Positions 18,223-26,178 of a DNA stretch of 38,175 bases are shown here, piece after piece. The stretch comes from DATJSJ01 sp035504175. Its GTDB lineage: Bacteria; Pseudomonadota; Alphaproteobacteria; Acetobacterales; Acetobacteraceae. Each line of letters begins with the position of its first letter. Position 1 is the stretch's first letter. The notes under the pieces are model-generated. The model had not been told where the DNA came from and searched no databases. It was given only the letters and a program-made list of their open reading frames with translations. The stretch is taken from contig DATJSJ010000077.1 of NCBI GenBank assembly GCA_035504175.1, positions 1-38,175 of the forward strand. The letters run 5' to 3'. A program made the position numbers and the translations under genes.

Positions 18223-19707
18223 TCAGGCGACAGCGGCCGCGCCCTCCTGGAAGGAGGCGCGGATCACCCGCTCCTCGGTGAGCTCGGCGCCTTCGATCAC
18301 ATCGCTGATGCGGCCCTGATAGAACACGTAGACGCGGTCGCAGTGCGAAAGCTCGCCGTTCTCGGTGGTGTACCACAGGAAGCAGCGACCCTCCTGCTCC
18401 GCCGCGCGCCGCACGCTGGCATAGAGCTCGCGCTTGGTGCCGATATCGACGCCACGCAGCGGGTCGTCGAACAGGATGATGTCGGCGCCGGCGGCGAAGG
18501 CGCGCGCCACCAGCACCTTCTGCTGGTTGCCGCCGGAGAGGCCGGTGATCGGCATGCCGACATCCGGCGTGCGGATGCCGAGCTGCTCGCGCCAGCGCCG
18601 CGCCGCCGCCTGCTCGCGGCCGAGATCGATCACGCCGAAGCGCGCGATGCCGCGCAGCAGCCCGATCGTGGTGTTGGCCGCGACCGACCAGAGCGGAAAC
18701 ACGCCCTCCGCCTGGCGGTCGCCGCTGACATAGGCGACGCTGCCCGCGACGCGCGTCGCCGCGTGCCGGCCCGCGCGATGGCCCGCGGCGGCGAAGACGC
18801 GCAGCAGCAGGTCGCGCTGCCCGTGCCCGGCGAGACCGGCGAGCCCCACCACCTCGCCGGCGCGCGCGACAAATTCCGACCCGGCCCCGCCGACCGAATC
18901 CTGCACCCGCATCGCGGCGCTGGCGGACGCGGCGCGTGGCCCGGCGTCGGGTCCGACCTCCTTCTCCTCGACCACGCCCATCATCTCAACCAGCCGCGCC
19001 TCGGAGAAGGTCGCGGCCGCACCGCCGCCGACCATGCGGCCGTCGCGCATCACCACCAGCTCGTCCATATGCGTCAGCACCTCGGCGAGCCGGTGCGAGA
19101 TGAACAGGGTCGAGATGCCGCGTTCGCGCGCAACGCCGATGAAGCGCATGAGCTGCTCGGCCGCCGTCGCGTCCAGCGCCGAGGTCGGCTCGTCCAGGAT
19201 CACCAGCCTGACCGGCTCATCGGTGACGGTGAAGGCGCGCGCGGTCTCCACCATCTGCCGCTGGCCGAGCGGCAACTCGCCGACCGCGCGGTCGGGATCG
19301 ATGCCATGGCCGGGGAAGATCTCGTCGAGTGCCGCGACGATCAGCCGCCGCGCGCGGCCGCGCCAGCCCGGGCCCTGCAGCGCGTGATGCATCACGCGGG
19401 CGTTCTCGAACACCGCGAGATTGGGACAGAGCGAGAGTTCCTGGAAAACACAGCGTATGCCGAGCGCATGCGCCCGGCGCACGCCGTAATGGCCCTCCAA
19501 GGTCTGGCCACCGATCGCGATCCGGCCGGCATCCGCCGCCAGCGTGCCGGCCAGGATCTGCATCAGCGTCGACTTGCCGGCGCCGTTGTGGCCGACGACG
19601 CTGACGCGGCTGCCCGGGGCCACAAGGAGATCGGCCCCGTCCAGCGCCTGCACCGCGCCGAAGCGCTTGCTGACGCCGGCGAGGTCGATCAGCGCCGCGT
19701 CAGGCAT
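18223..19707 (-). CDS. CUT2 sugar-type ABC transporter ATPase (RbsA/MglA-like)
   Basis: A 494-residue double ATPase. NBD1: Walker A GHNGAGKS at 39-46, Q-loop FQELSL, signature-like LPLGQRQ, Walker B LVILDEPTSALD and switch His in LFISHRL. NBD2: family-typical non-canonical P-loop GLAGHGQRDLL, GDRQAEGVF, signature LSGGNQQKVLVARAF, then FDDPLRGVDIGTK. This two-domain form is characteristic of CUT2 importers for monosaccharides and related small molecules. In NBD1 the signature lacks the usual LSxGQ serine (LPLGQRQ), a variant frequent in this family. It lies 42 bases after the binding-protein gene and before two permeases, in one operon. Confidence 0.93.
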   Translation of the reverse strand: MPDAALIDLAGVSKRFGAVQALDGADLLVAPGSRVSVVGHNGAGKSTLMQILAGTLAADAGRIAIGGQTLEGHYGVRRAHALGIRCVFQELSLCPNLAVFENARVMHHALQGPGWRGRARRLIVAALDEIFPGHGIDPDRAVGELPLGQRQMVETARAFTVTDEPVRLVILDEPTSALDATAAEQLMRFIGVARERGISTLFISHRLAEVLTHMDELVVMRDGRMVGGGAAATFSEARLVEMMGVVEEKEVGPDAGPRAASASAAMRVQDSVGGAGSEFVARAGEVVGLAGLAGHGQRDLLLRVFAAAGHRAGRHAATRVAGSVAYVSGDRQAEGVFPLWSVAANTTIGLLRGIARFGVIDLGREQAAARRWREQLGIRTPDVGMPITGLSGGNQQKVLVARAFAAGADIILFDDPLRGVDIGTKRELYASVRRAAEQEGRCFLWYTTENGELSHCDRVYVFYQGRISDVIEGAELTEERVIRASFQEGAAAVA

Positions 19708-19749
19708 CGTGCGGCGAGCGCAGCGTCCGTGCCGCCGCGCCGCCGGCGG

Positions 19750-20847
19750 TCAGGAGCCGCCCCCAGGCGGCGGAGATGCCGGCAGCGCCGTATGGCCGGC
19801 GTTGGCGTCGATCAGCTTCGCCGTCCAGTCCTGCGTGTAGACCGGCGTCGCAACCCCGCCCTCCGGCGTCGCGGCCAGCCACTGGTCGCGATCCTCCTGG
19901 GTGATCTTCAGCAGCGGCACCTCGACCGTATTCGGCACCTGCTTGCCGGCCAGGACCTGCTGCGCCACCCAGAAGGCGATCGACGCGACACCGGGTGCCG
20001 AGGAAATCGACATCGTGTGGTAGCCGCCCTTGGTCTCCTGATCGAGCTGCTTCCACAGCGCGAGCTCGTCCTGCCGGTTGCCCATGATGATCAGCGGCGT
20101 CGGCCGGCCGGCCGCCTTGAACGCCTCGTAGGCGCCGTAGCCGTCGCCGCCCTGGGTCACGATCGCCGCGACCGGCGGCAGGGTCGGCAGGATGCCGGCG
20201 ACCTCGCGCTGGGCAATGCTCTGCGTCCAGTTGCCATGCACCGAACCGACCAGCTTCAGGTCGGGATATTTCTTCAGCTCGTCGAGGATGCCCTGGTGGA
20301 TGTCGTCATCGACCGAGGTGCCGGCGATGCCGCGGATCTCGAGCACGTTGCCCTTGCCGCCGAGCGCCTTGGCGACGAAGTCGACTTCCTGCACGCCCAT
20401 GCTGACGTAATTGTAAGCGACCTTGGTCGCGCAGGGCGCGGTCGCCAGGCTGTCGAACACCACGACCGTGATCTTGGCGTCGCAGGCCTGCTTGATCACG
20501 CCGTTCAGTGCGGTCGGCGAGGCGGCGTCGATGACGATCGCGTTCCAGCTTTGCAGGATCAGGTCGCCGATCTGGCTCTCTTGCTGCGGCGCGGAATTGT
20601 TCGAATTCACCACCCGCTGCTTGGCGATCACATGCTGCGACAGCGCCGTCCCGGTCGCGGCATCCCAGGTCTTGAGCATCTGCTGGCGCCAGGTATTGCC
20701 GGCATAGGAATTGCTGAGTGCGATGCCGTCGCCCGAGGTCTTGCCCTGGGCGACCCCGCTGTCCCCGGCCAGCGCCGTGCCGGCCAAGAGCAGCAGCCCG
20801 GCGGCCGCGCCGAGGCAGGTCCGCAGCATCAGGCGGTGTTTATGCAT
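19750..20847 (-). CDS. CUT2-type ABC transporter substrate-binding protein
   Basis: A 365-residue periplasmic binding protein of the RbsB-like (Peripla_BP_4) fold. A Sec signal peptide covers about 1-27 (CLGAAAGLLLLAGTALAG). The mature start GIALSNSYAGNTWRQQML shares its motif with the two plus-strand paralogues (ALSNSYIGNKWRIEM), as do DAIVIDAASPTALNGVI-like and VTQGGDGYGAYEAFKAAGR segments. The ligand is unknown. The C-terminal tail is Pro/Gly-rich (SPPPGGGS). The ATG at 20847 has GGGGAG upstream. It is the second gene of the minus operon after the tautomerase. Confidence 0.9.
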   Translation of the reverse strand: MHKHRLMLRTCLGAAAGLLLLAGTALAGDSGVAQGKTSGDGIALSNSYAGNTWRQQMLKTWDAATGTALSQHVIAKQRVVNSNNSAPQQESQIGDLILQSWNAIVIDAASPTALNGVIKQACDAKITVVVFDSLATAPCATKVAYNYVSMGVQEVDFVAKALGGKGNVLEIRGIAGTSVDDDIHQGILDELKKYPDLKLVGSVHGNWTQSIAQREVAGILPTLPPVAAIVTQGGDGYGAYEAFKAAGRPTPLIIMGNRQDELALWKQLDQETKGGYHTMSISSAPGVASIAFWVAQQVLAGKQVPNTVEVPLLKITQEDRDQWLAATPEGGVATPVYTQDWTAKLIDANAGHTALPASPPPGGGS

Positions 20848-20911
20848 CGCGTCTCACTCCCCATGGCCCGCGGGCCTTCAGTACTTCGGCGTGTGGATCG
20901 GGCGGCGCCCG

Positions 20912-21115
20912 TCAGCCGCCGCCGGTGCGGCGGCGCTCGGCGACACTGCGTCCGCCGACATGCCAATCCTCCGCCGCCACCTCCTCGAACACCACCCAGA
21001 TCGCCTCCGCCGGAAGCCCGGTCTCCTCGCCGATCGCTTCGGTCACCCGGGCGGCCATGCGGTCCTTGCGCTCACGGCTATGGCCGGCAAGGATGCGGAT
21101 CGATACGAAGGGCAT
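20912..21115 (-). CDS. 4-oxalocrotonate tautomerase family protein
   Basis: A 67-residue tautomerase. The ATG at 21115 is preceded by GGGAGG and followed by Pro (MPFVSIRILAGHS), which becomes the catalytic N-terminal Pro after Met removal. Conserved elements include RERKDRMAARVTEAI and VWVVFEE-type strand (IWVVFEEVAAEDW). Members interconvert enol and keto acids, often in catabolic pathways for aromatic or sugar acids. It opens the minus-strand transport operon, 64 bases before the binding protein, and faces the SMP-30 gene across the shared divergent promoter region, suggesting a role in processing what the transporters import. Confidence 0.88.
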   Translation of the reverse strand: MPFVSIRILAGHSRERKDRMAARVTEAIGEETGLPAEAIWVVFEEVAAEDWHVGGRSVAERRRTGGG

Positions 21116-21306
21116 GATCTGGCCTCCCGGCCCGCGCAGGGGTGGCTGCTCGCGCGGGCGGAGGATATCGGATGCGCGCCACCGCGCAAGCCGACGCGGG
21201 CGGCATCGCGCCACCGGCTGCGCATGGCTGGTTACGGGATCGAGGATCGACAGAAACTCGCCGGGCGGCGAAACTCCCGGTCGCGAGCCCTGGGAGGGAA
21301 GCGGGC
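21116..21306. promoter_or_regulatory. Divergent promoter region of the two transport operons
   Basis: These 191 bases separate the tautomerase start (minus) from the SMP-30 start (plus), so both operons must be promoted from here. No classical -35/-10 pair stands out in this GC-rich sequence. Two GGATCG-type elements at 21237-21250 (GGGATCGAGGATCGAC) form a direct repeat. No regulator gene is adjacent. Confidence 0.5.
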
Positions 21307-22215
21307 ATGGCGGGGGATTTCGAGGTCCTGGACGAGCGTTTCCGCTCGCTCATCCTGCCGATCGTCGGGCTGGAGAAATTGTACCAGGGCAGCCTTTGGG
21401 CCGAAGGTCCAGTCTGGTTCGCCGACAACGCCACGCTGCTCTGGAGCGACATTCCCAACAACCGCATCCTGCAATGGGCCGAGGGGCTCGGCACCCGCGT
21501 CTGGCGCCAGCCTTCCAACAACAGCAACGGCAACACACGCGATCGCGAGGGACGGCTCGTCACCTGCGAGCATGGCATGCGCCGGGTCACCCGCACCGAG
21601 CCGGATGGCAGCATCACCGTGCTCGCCGAACGCTATCGCGGCAAGCGACTCAACTCGCCCAACGACGTGGTGGTGAAATCCGACGGCTCGATCTGGTTCA
21701 CCGACCCGCCCTACGGCATCCTCTCCGATTACGAGGGGCACAAAGCCGATCCCGAACTGCCCGGCTGCTACGTGTTCCGCCTCGATCCGGCCGGCGGCGG
21801 CCCGGAGATCGTCGCGGATGATTTCGACAAGCCGAACGGTCTCGCCTTCTCGCCCGACGAGACCACGCTCTATGTCGTCGATACCGGCGCATCGCACCGC
21901 AAGGACGGGCCGCGCCATATTCGCGCATTGCGGGTGCAGGACGGGCGGCGGCTGCAGGGCGACCGGGTGTTCACCGACATCAATCCCGGCATGGCCGACG
22001 GGCTGCGGCTCGACCGCGACGGCCATGTCTGGACCAGCGCCGGCGACGGCGTGCATTGCTACGCGCCGCAGGGCGAGCTCCTCGGCAAGATCCTGGTGCC
22101 GGAAATGGTGTCCAATCTCTGCTTCGGCGGCGCGAAGCGGAACCGGCTGTTCATCACGGCGACGACCGCGCTCTACGCCGTCTATCTGGCCACCAGCGGA
22201 GCGCAACGGCCCTGA
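21307..22215 (+). CDS. SMP-30/gluconolactonase/LRE family protein
   Basis: A 302-residue six-bladed beta-propeller hydrolase, expected to open a sugar lactone with a divalent metal. Family blocks are clear: WAEGPVWFADNATLLWSDIPNNRILQW near the N-terminus (metal Glu in AEGP), LNSPNDVVVKSDGSIWFTDPPYGI (metal Asn), KPNGLAFSPDETTLYVVDTG (second Asn/Asp) and MADGLRLDRDGHVWTSAGDGVHCY. Start: ATG at 21307 with GGGAGG ten bases upstream. It is first in the plus-strand operon, 85 bases before the first binding protein. The context suggests that the imported compound, or its oxidation product, is a lactone. Confidence 0.92.
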   Translation: MAGDFEVLDERFRSLILPIVGLEKLYQGSLWAEGPVWFADNATLLWSDIPNNRILQWAEGLGTRVWRQPSNNSNGNTRDREGRLVTCEHGMRRVTRTEPDGSITVLAERYRGKRLNSPNDVVVKSDGSIWFTDPPYGILSDYEGHKADPELPGCYVFRLDPAGGGPEIVADDFDKPNGLAFSPDETTLYVVDTGASHRKDGPRHIRALRVQDGRRLQGDRVFTDINPGMADGLRLDRDGHVWTSAGDGVHCYAPQGELLGKILVPEMVSNLCFGGAKRNRLFITATTALYAVYLATSGAQRP

Positions 22216-22300
22216 GCGCGGCGCCGGCAAGAAGCGGACGGGGCCTGCGATACCAGGCACGATGCGCGAAGCGCCCGATCGAGCGGGCAAGGGAGAGTGC

Positions 22301-23398
22301 ATGACGAACACGCTGCCGCGACGCGGCATCCTTCAGGTCGGCGCCGGCGGACTGGCGGCCCTGACGATTGCGCCCGGTCTCGGGCGGGCCGCCGGCGCGC
22401 CGGACAGGAAGCTCAAGATCGCGCTCTCCAACTCGTATATCGGCAACAAGTGGCGCATCGAGATGGAGAACGTGTTCAAGGCGGCGCTGCAGATGGAGCC
22501 ATACAAGAGCGAGGTCGACGGGACCTGGTTCAACTCCGGCAACGACGTCAGCAAGCAGTCGCAGCAACTCGCCAACCTGATCGCCGAGCGGGTCGACGCG
22601 ATCCTGATCGATGCCGCCTCGCCCACGGCGCTCAACGGCATCCTGCAGCAGGCGGTGTCGCGCGGCGTGCTGGTGGTGTCGTTCGACAACGCGGTGACGG
22701 CACCGGGCGCGCTCAAGGTTCTGGCCGACGAGTTCCAGTTCGGCGTGATCGGGGCGGAGTGGCTGGCGAAGAAGCTCGGCGGCCATGGCAACGTGATCAT
22801 GGTGACGGGCGTTGCCGGCACCACCGACGACACCGAACGCAACAACGGTGCCGACAGCGTCTGGAAGAAATACCCCGGCATCAAGGTGGTCAACCGCTTC
22901 AGCGGGATGTGGGATTCCTCGGCGGCCGAGCGCAACACCTCGGCGGTGCTGCCGTCGCTGCCCAAGATCGACGGCATCTGGTGCCAGGGCGGAACCGACG
23001 GCGTGCTGAAGGCGTTCATTTCGGCCGGTCGCACGCCGCTGCCGCCGACCGCGGGCGAGGCGGAGAACGGCTTCCGCAAGTTCATGATCGGCTACATGGG
23101 GCACAAGGTGCAGGGCATCTCGATCGGGGCGCCGCCGTTCTGGTCGGTGGTGGCACTCGAGCTGGCCCGACGCGTGCTGAAGGGCACCTACCCGAAGAAG
23201 AACGTTACCCTGGGCTTTCCCACGGTCACCGACGAGACGGTCAAGGTCGGAGAGACGGTGTTCCCCGACCTGCCGGACAGCTTCTTCGACGACTTCACCG
23301 ACAGCGGCGACCACGCCATCCTCAAGCTCTGCGTTGCCGCGGCGCTGGACGGAAAACCGTGCGGCGGTGGCTTGACGGTGAACCTGCCCGGGGCGTGA
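22301..23398 (+). CDS. CUT2-type ABC transporter substrate-binding protein, paralogue 1
   Basis: A 365-residue binding protein of the Peripla_BP_4 type. A twin-arginine-like signal (LPRRGILQVGAGGLAALTIAPGLGRAAG) suggests Tat export, unlike the Sec-type signal of the minus-operon protein. Mature start KLKIALSNSYIGNKWRIEMENVFKAAL, then FNSGNDVSKQSQQLANLIAERVDAILIDAASPTALNGIL and IWCQGGTDGVLKAF. Start: ATG at 22301 with GGGAGAG upstream. The next gene is a close tandem paralogue, sharing an identical 86-base stretch (22415-22500 with 23605-23690). Confidence 0.92.
   Translation: MTNTLPRRGILQVGAGGLAALTIAPGLGRAAGAPDRKLKIALSNSYIGNKWRIEMENVFKAALQMEPYKSEVDGTWFNSGNDVSKQSQQLANLIAERVDAILIDAASPTALNGILQQAVSRGVLVVSFDNAVTAPGALKVLADEFQFGVIGAEWLAKKLGGHGNVIMVTGVAGTTDDTERNNGADSVWKKYPGIKVVNRFSGMWDSSAAERNTSAVLPSLPKIDGIWCQGGTDGVLKAFISAGRTPLPPTAGEAENGFRKFMIGYMGHKVQGISIGAPPFWSVVALELARRVLKGTYPKKNVTLGFPTVTDETVKVGETVFPDLPDSFFDDFTDSGDHAILKLCVAAALDGKPCGGGLTVNLPGA
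22415..22500 (+). repeat. 86-bp perfect direct repeat, copy 1
   Basis: Identical to 23605-23690, offset 1190 bases. It encodes the N-terminal ligand-site region of the tandem binding proteins (KIALSNSYIGNKWRIE onward). Identity at silent positions exceeds that of the flanking parts of the genes, which suggests recent duplication or gene conversion. Confidence 0.9.
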
Positions 23399-23416
23399 AT
23401 CACCCCCGGAACGATG

Positions 23417-23439
23417 CCGGCGGTCGATCCGGCCGCCGG
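23417..23439 (+). other. Intercistronic stem-loop between the two binding-protein genes
   Basis: CCGGCGG (23417-23423) pairs with CCGCCGG (23433-23439) with a 9-base loop, just after the stop of the first binding-protein gene. No T-run follows. It could protect the upstream mRNA from 3' decay. Confidence 0.45.
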
Positions 23440-23490
23440 ACGTGACGACAAAACACGGCAACAGCCCGGACGACCGGGCGGGGAGGAAAC

Positions 23491-24585
23491 ATGACGACCA
23501 CGCTGTCACGACGCGGCATCCTGCAAGCCGGCGCGGCCGGGCTGGCCGGCGCCGCCATCGCCCCCGGCCTGGCCAGGCCGGCGATCGCGCAGGGCAAGAA
23601 GCTGAAGATCGCGCTCTCCAACTCGTATATCGGCAACAAGTGGCGCATCGAGATGGAGAACGTGTTCAAGGCGGCGCTGCAGATGGAGCCGTATGCGAGC
23701 GAGGTGGAGGGAAGCTGGTTCAATTCCGGCAACGACGTCAGCAAGCAGTCGCAGCAGCTCTCCAACCTGATCGCCGAGCGGCCGGATGCGATCCTGATCA
23801 ATGCCGCCTCGCCCACCGGCCTGAACGGCATCATCAACCAGGGCGCGGCCCGCGGCATCCTGATGATCGCCTTCGATAACACGGTCACCACGCCGAAGGC
23901 GCTGAAGGTGAATGACAGCCAGTACGAGATCGGCAAGACCTGGGCCGAGTGGCTGACCAAGAACCTGAACGGCCAGGGCAACGTGATCATGGTGACCGGC
24001 GTCGCCGGTACCCAGGTCGATCTCGACCGCAACAAGGGCGCGGACGATGTCTGGGCGAAGAACCCCGGCATGAAGGTGGTGAACCGCTACACCGGCATGT
24101 GGGACAGCTCGACGGCCGAGCGCAACACCGCGGCGATCCTGCCCTCGCTGCCGAAAGTCGACGGCGTGTGGTGCCAGGGCGGCACGGACGGCGTCATCAA
24201 GTCGTTCATCGCCGCCAACCGGCCGATGCCCAAGGTCGCCGGCGAAGGCGAGAACGGATTCCGCAAATTCATGCTCGGCTATGAGGGCCACAAGGTCGAC
24301 GGCATTTCGATCGGCCAGCCGCCCTTCCTGTCCGTGGTCAGCCTGGAACTGGCGCGGCGGGTGCTGAAGGGGCAGTATCCGAAGAAGGACGTCGACCTGC
24401 CGCTGGCGATCGCCACCAACGAGAACATGAAGGTGGGCGAGACGGTCTTCCCCGACCAGCCCGACAGCTTCTTCGCCACCTTCACCGATGCCGGGCCGCA
24501 TCCGATCGTCAAGCTCTGCCTCGCGGCGGCGCTGGACGGCAAGCCCTGCGGCGGCACGCTCACCGTCAACCTGCCGCAGGCGTGA
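23491..24585 (+). CDS. CUT2-type ABC transporter substrate-binding protein, paralogue 2
   Basis: A 364-residue tandem paralogue of the preceding gene with the same Tat-like leader (LSRRGILQAGAAGLAGAAIAPGLARP) and nearly the same mature sequence: FNSGNDVSKQSQQLSNLIAERPDAILINAASPTGLNGI, GNVIMVTGVAGTQVDLDRNKGADDVW, VWCQGGTDGVIKSFIAANRP. Differences cluster in the middle (KALKVNDSQYEIGKTWAEWL here; KVLADEFQFGVIGAEWL in paralogue 1) and in loops, so ligand preference may differ. ATG at 23491 with GGGGAGGA upstream. The stop overlaps the GTG start considered for the ATPase gene. Confidence 0.92.
   Translation: MTTTLSRRGILQAGAAGLAGAAIAPGLARPAIAQGKKLKIALSNSYIGNKWRIEMENVFKAALQMEPYASEVEGSWFNSGNDVSKQSQQLSNLIAERPDAILINAASPTGLNGIINQGAARGILMIAFDNTVTTPKALKVNDSQYEIGKTWAEWLTKNLNGQGNVIMVTGVAGTQVDLDRNKGADDVWAKNPGMKVVNRYTGMWDSSTAERNTAAILPSLPKVDGVWCQGGTDGVIKSFIAANRPMPKVAGEGENGFRKFMLGYEGHKVDGISIGQPPFLSVVSLELARRVLKGQYPKKDVDLPLAIATNENMKVGETVFPDQPDSFFATFTDAGPHPIVKLCLAAALDGKPCGGTLTVNLPQA
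23605..23690 (+). repeat. 86-bp perfect direct repeat, copy 2
   Basis: Identical to 22415-22500; see that entry. Confidence 0.9.
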
Positions 24586-26165
24586 GCCAGCCCCTCGACC
24601 CCGCCGGCGCAAGCCGGCCATCGGTTGGCTCCGGCGCAAGCCAAAGCCAGGTCGCCGGCGCCGGGATGGCGCCGGCGGTCGAGGGCATCGGGCTTTCACG
24701 CTCGTTCGGCGGCGTGAAGGCGCTGGCGAATGCGTCGTTTTCGGCGCGGATCGGGGAGGTGCATGCGCTGGTCGGCGAGAACGGCGCCGGCAAGAGCACG
24801 ATGATCAAGGTGCTCGGCGGCCGCATCGCGCCGGATTCGGGCACCGTGCGGATCAAGGGGCAGGAGGTGCGTCTCTCCGGCCCCACCGACGCGCATGCGC
24901 TCGGCGCCTGGACCGTGTTCCAGGAACTGACCCTGCTGCCCTGGATGACGGTCGCCGAGAACCTGCTGCTGGCGCGCGAGCCGCGCGGCGCGCTCGGGCT
25001 GATCGGCCGGCGACGCATGGCGCAGGACGCCGAGGCGATGCTGGCGGGACTCGGGATCGAGCATATCGATCCGCTCGCCCTGATCGAGGACATCTCGCTC
25101 GCCGAGCGGCAGATCGTCGAGATCGTGCGCGCGATCAGCCACGAGCCGGATATATTGTTCCTCGACGAGCCGACCTCCTCGCTGGTCGAGCGCGAGGTTG
25201 CCTGGCTGTTCGGCCAGATCCGCCGGCTGCGCGCGCGGCAGACGGCGGTTGTCTTCACCTCGCATCGCTGGAACGAGATCCAGAGTATCGCCGACCGCAT
25301 CACCATCTTCCGCGGCGGCGAGCATGTCGGCACGTTCACCGAAATCAACGAGGACGAGGCGGTCACGCTGATGACCGGCCAGCGCGTGGATACGCTGTAT
25401 CCGCCGGTGCCGAAGCTGCCTTCACCCGCGCCGGCGATGCGGGTGGAGAAGCTGGCCGGTCCGCGCCTGCAAGGCGCCTCGTTCACGCTGCACAAGGGCG
25501 AAGTGCTCGGCATCGGCGGCCTGGCCGGGCACGGACACCGCGAGCTGTTCTTCATGCTGTTCGGCGCCGAGCGCGCGGCCAGCGGCACGGTCAGCGTCGG
25601 CGGCCGCGAGGTGCGCATCCGCAGCCCGCGCGATGCGGTGCGCCGCGGCGTCGGCCTCGCCCTCGTGCCGGAGGATCGCAAGACCGAGGGCCTGCTGCTG
25701 GCGATGAGCGTGCGCGACAATCTCACGCTCTCCGTCCTGCGTCGCCTTTCCGCTGGCGGGCTGCTGCGGCAGGCCGCGGAGCGGCGCATGGCGCAGGACA
25801 TGGTGGCGCGGCTCAAGGTGCGCACGCCCGGGATTGCCAATCCGGTCGGCGGCCTCTCCGGCGGCAACCAGCAGAAGGTGCTGGTCGGCCGCTGGCTGCT
25901 TGCCGAGCCGCAGATCCTGTTGTTCTACGACGTGACTCGCGGCGTCGATATCGCCACCAAGCACGAGATCTACGAACTGATGCTGCGCCTGGCCGCGGAA
26001 GGACGATCGATCCTGTTCTATTCCAGCGACGCGGAGGAGCTGGCGCATCTCTGCCACCGCGTGCTGGTCCTGCGCGAAGGACGCATCGCTGCCGAGCTGA
26101 CGCCGCCCGGCATCACCGCCGAGCAGATCGTCTCGGCTGCGGTGCGCGACTCCCTTGCCGCCTGA
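24582..26165 (+). CDS. CUT2 sugar-type ABC transporter ATPase (RbsA/MglA-like)
   Basis: A double ATPase of up to 527 residues. NBD1: Walker A GENGAGKST at 65-73, Q-loop FQELTL, signature ISLAERQ, Walker B ILFLDEPTSSL and switch His in FTSHRW. NBD2: GIGGLAGHGHRELFFMLFGAE, VPEDRKTEGL, LSGGNQQKVLVGRWL and FYDVTRGVDIATK. Two starts are possible. GTG at 24582 overlaps the binding-protein stop (GTGA) but adds 28 low-complexity Ser/Ala/Gly residues and runs through a stable hairpin at 24603-24618. ATG at 24666 (MAPAVEGIGLSRSFGG) starts close to the domain. The second may be the real one. It energises import through the two permeases that follow. Confidence 0.9.
   Translation: MSQPLDPAGASRPSVGSGASQSQVAGAGMAPAVEGIGLSRSFGGVKALANASFSARIGEVHALVGENGAGKSTMIKVLGGRIAPDSGTVRIKGQEVRLSGPTDAHALGAWTVFQELTLLPWMTVAENLLLAREPRGALGLIGRRRMAQDAEAMLAGLGIEHIDPLALIEDISLAERQIVEIVRAISHEPDILFLDEPTSSLVEREVAWLFGQIRRLRARQTAVVFTSHRWNEIQSIADRITIFRGGEHVGTFTEINEDEAVTLMTGQRVDTLYPPVPKLPSPAPAMRVEKLAGPRLQGASFTLHKGEVLGIGGLAGHGHRELFFMLFGAERAASGTVSVGGREVRIRSPRDAVRRGVGLALVPEDRKTEGLLLAMSVRDNLTLSVLRRLSAGGLLRQAAERRMAQDMVARLKVRTPGIANPVGGLSGGNQQKVLVGRWLLAEPQILLFYDVTRGVDIATKHEIYELMLRLAAEGRSILFYSSDAEELAHLCHRVLVLREGRIAAELTPPGITAEQIVSAAVRDSLAA
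24603..24618 (+). other. Tetraloop hairpin between binding protein and ATPase
   Basis: GCCGGC, GCAA, GCCGGC: a perfect 6-bp stem closed by a GNRA-type tetraloop, 18 bases after the binding-protein stop. A second stem TTGGCT/AGCCAA follows. Such intercistronic stem-loops often raise the mRNA level of binding-protein genes relative to downstream membrane genes. Confidence 0.6.
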
Positions 26166-26178
26166 CGCCCCGCGCAGC

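Noticed and set aside
18343..21117. A 924-residue plus-strand frame
   Set aside because: It is antisense to the ATPase and binding-protein genes and lacks any domain.
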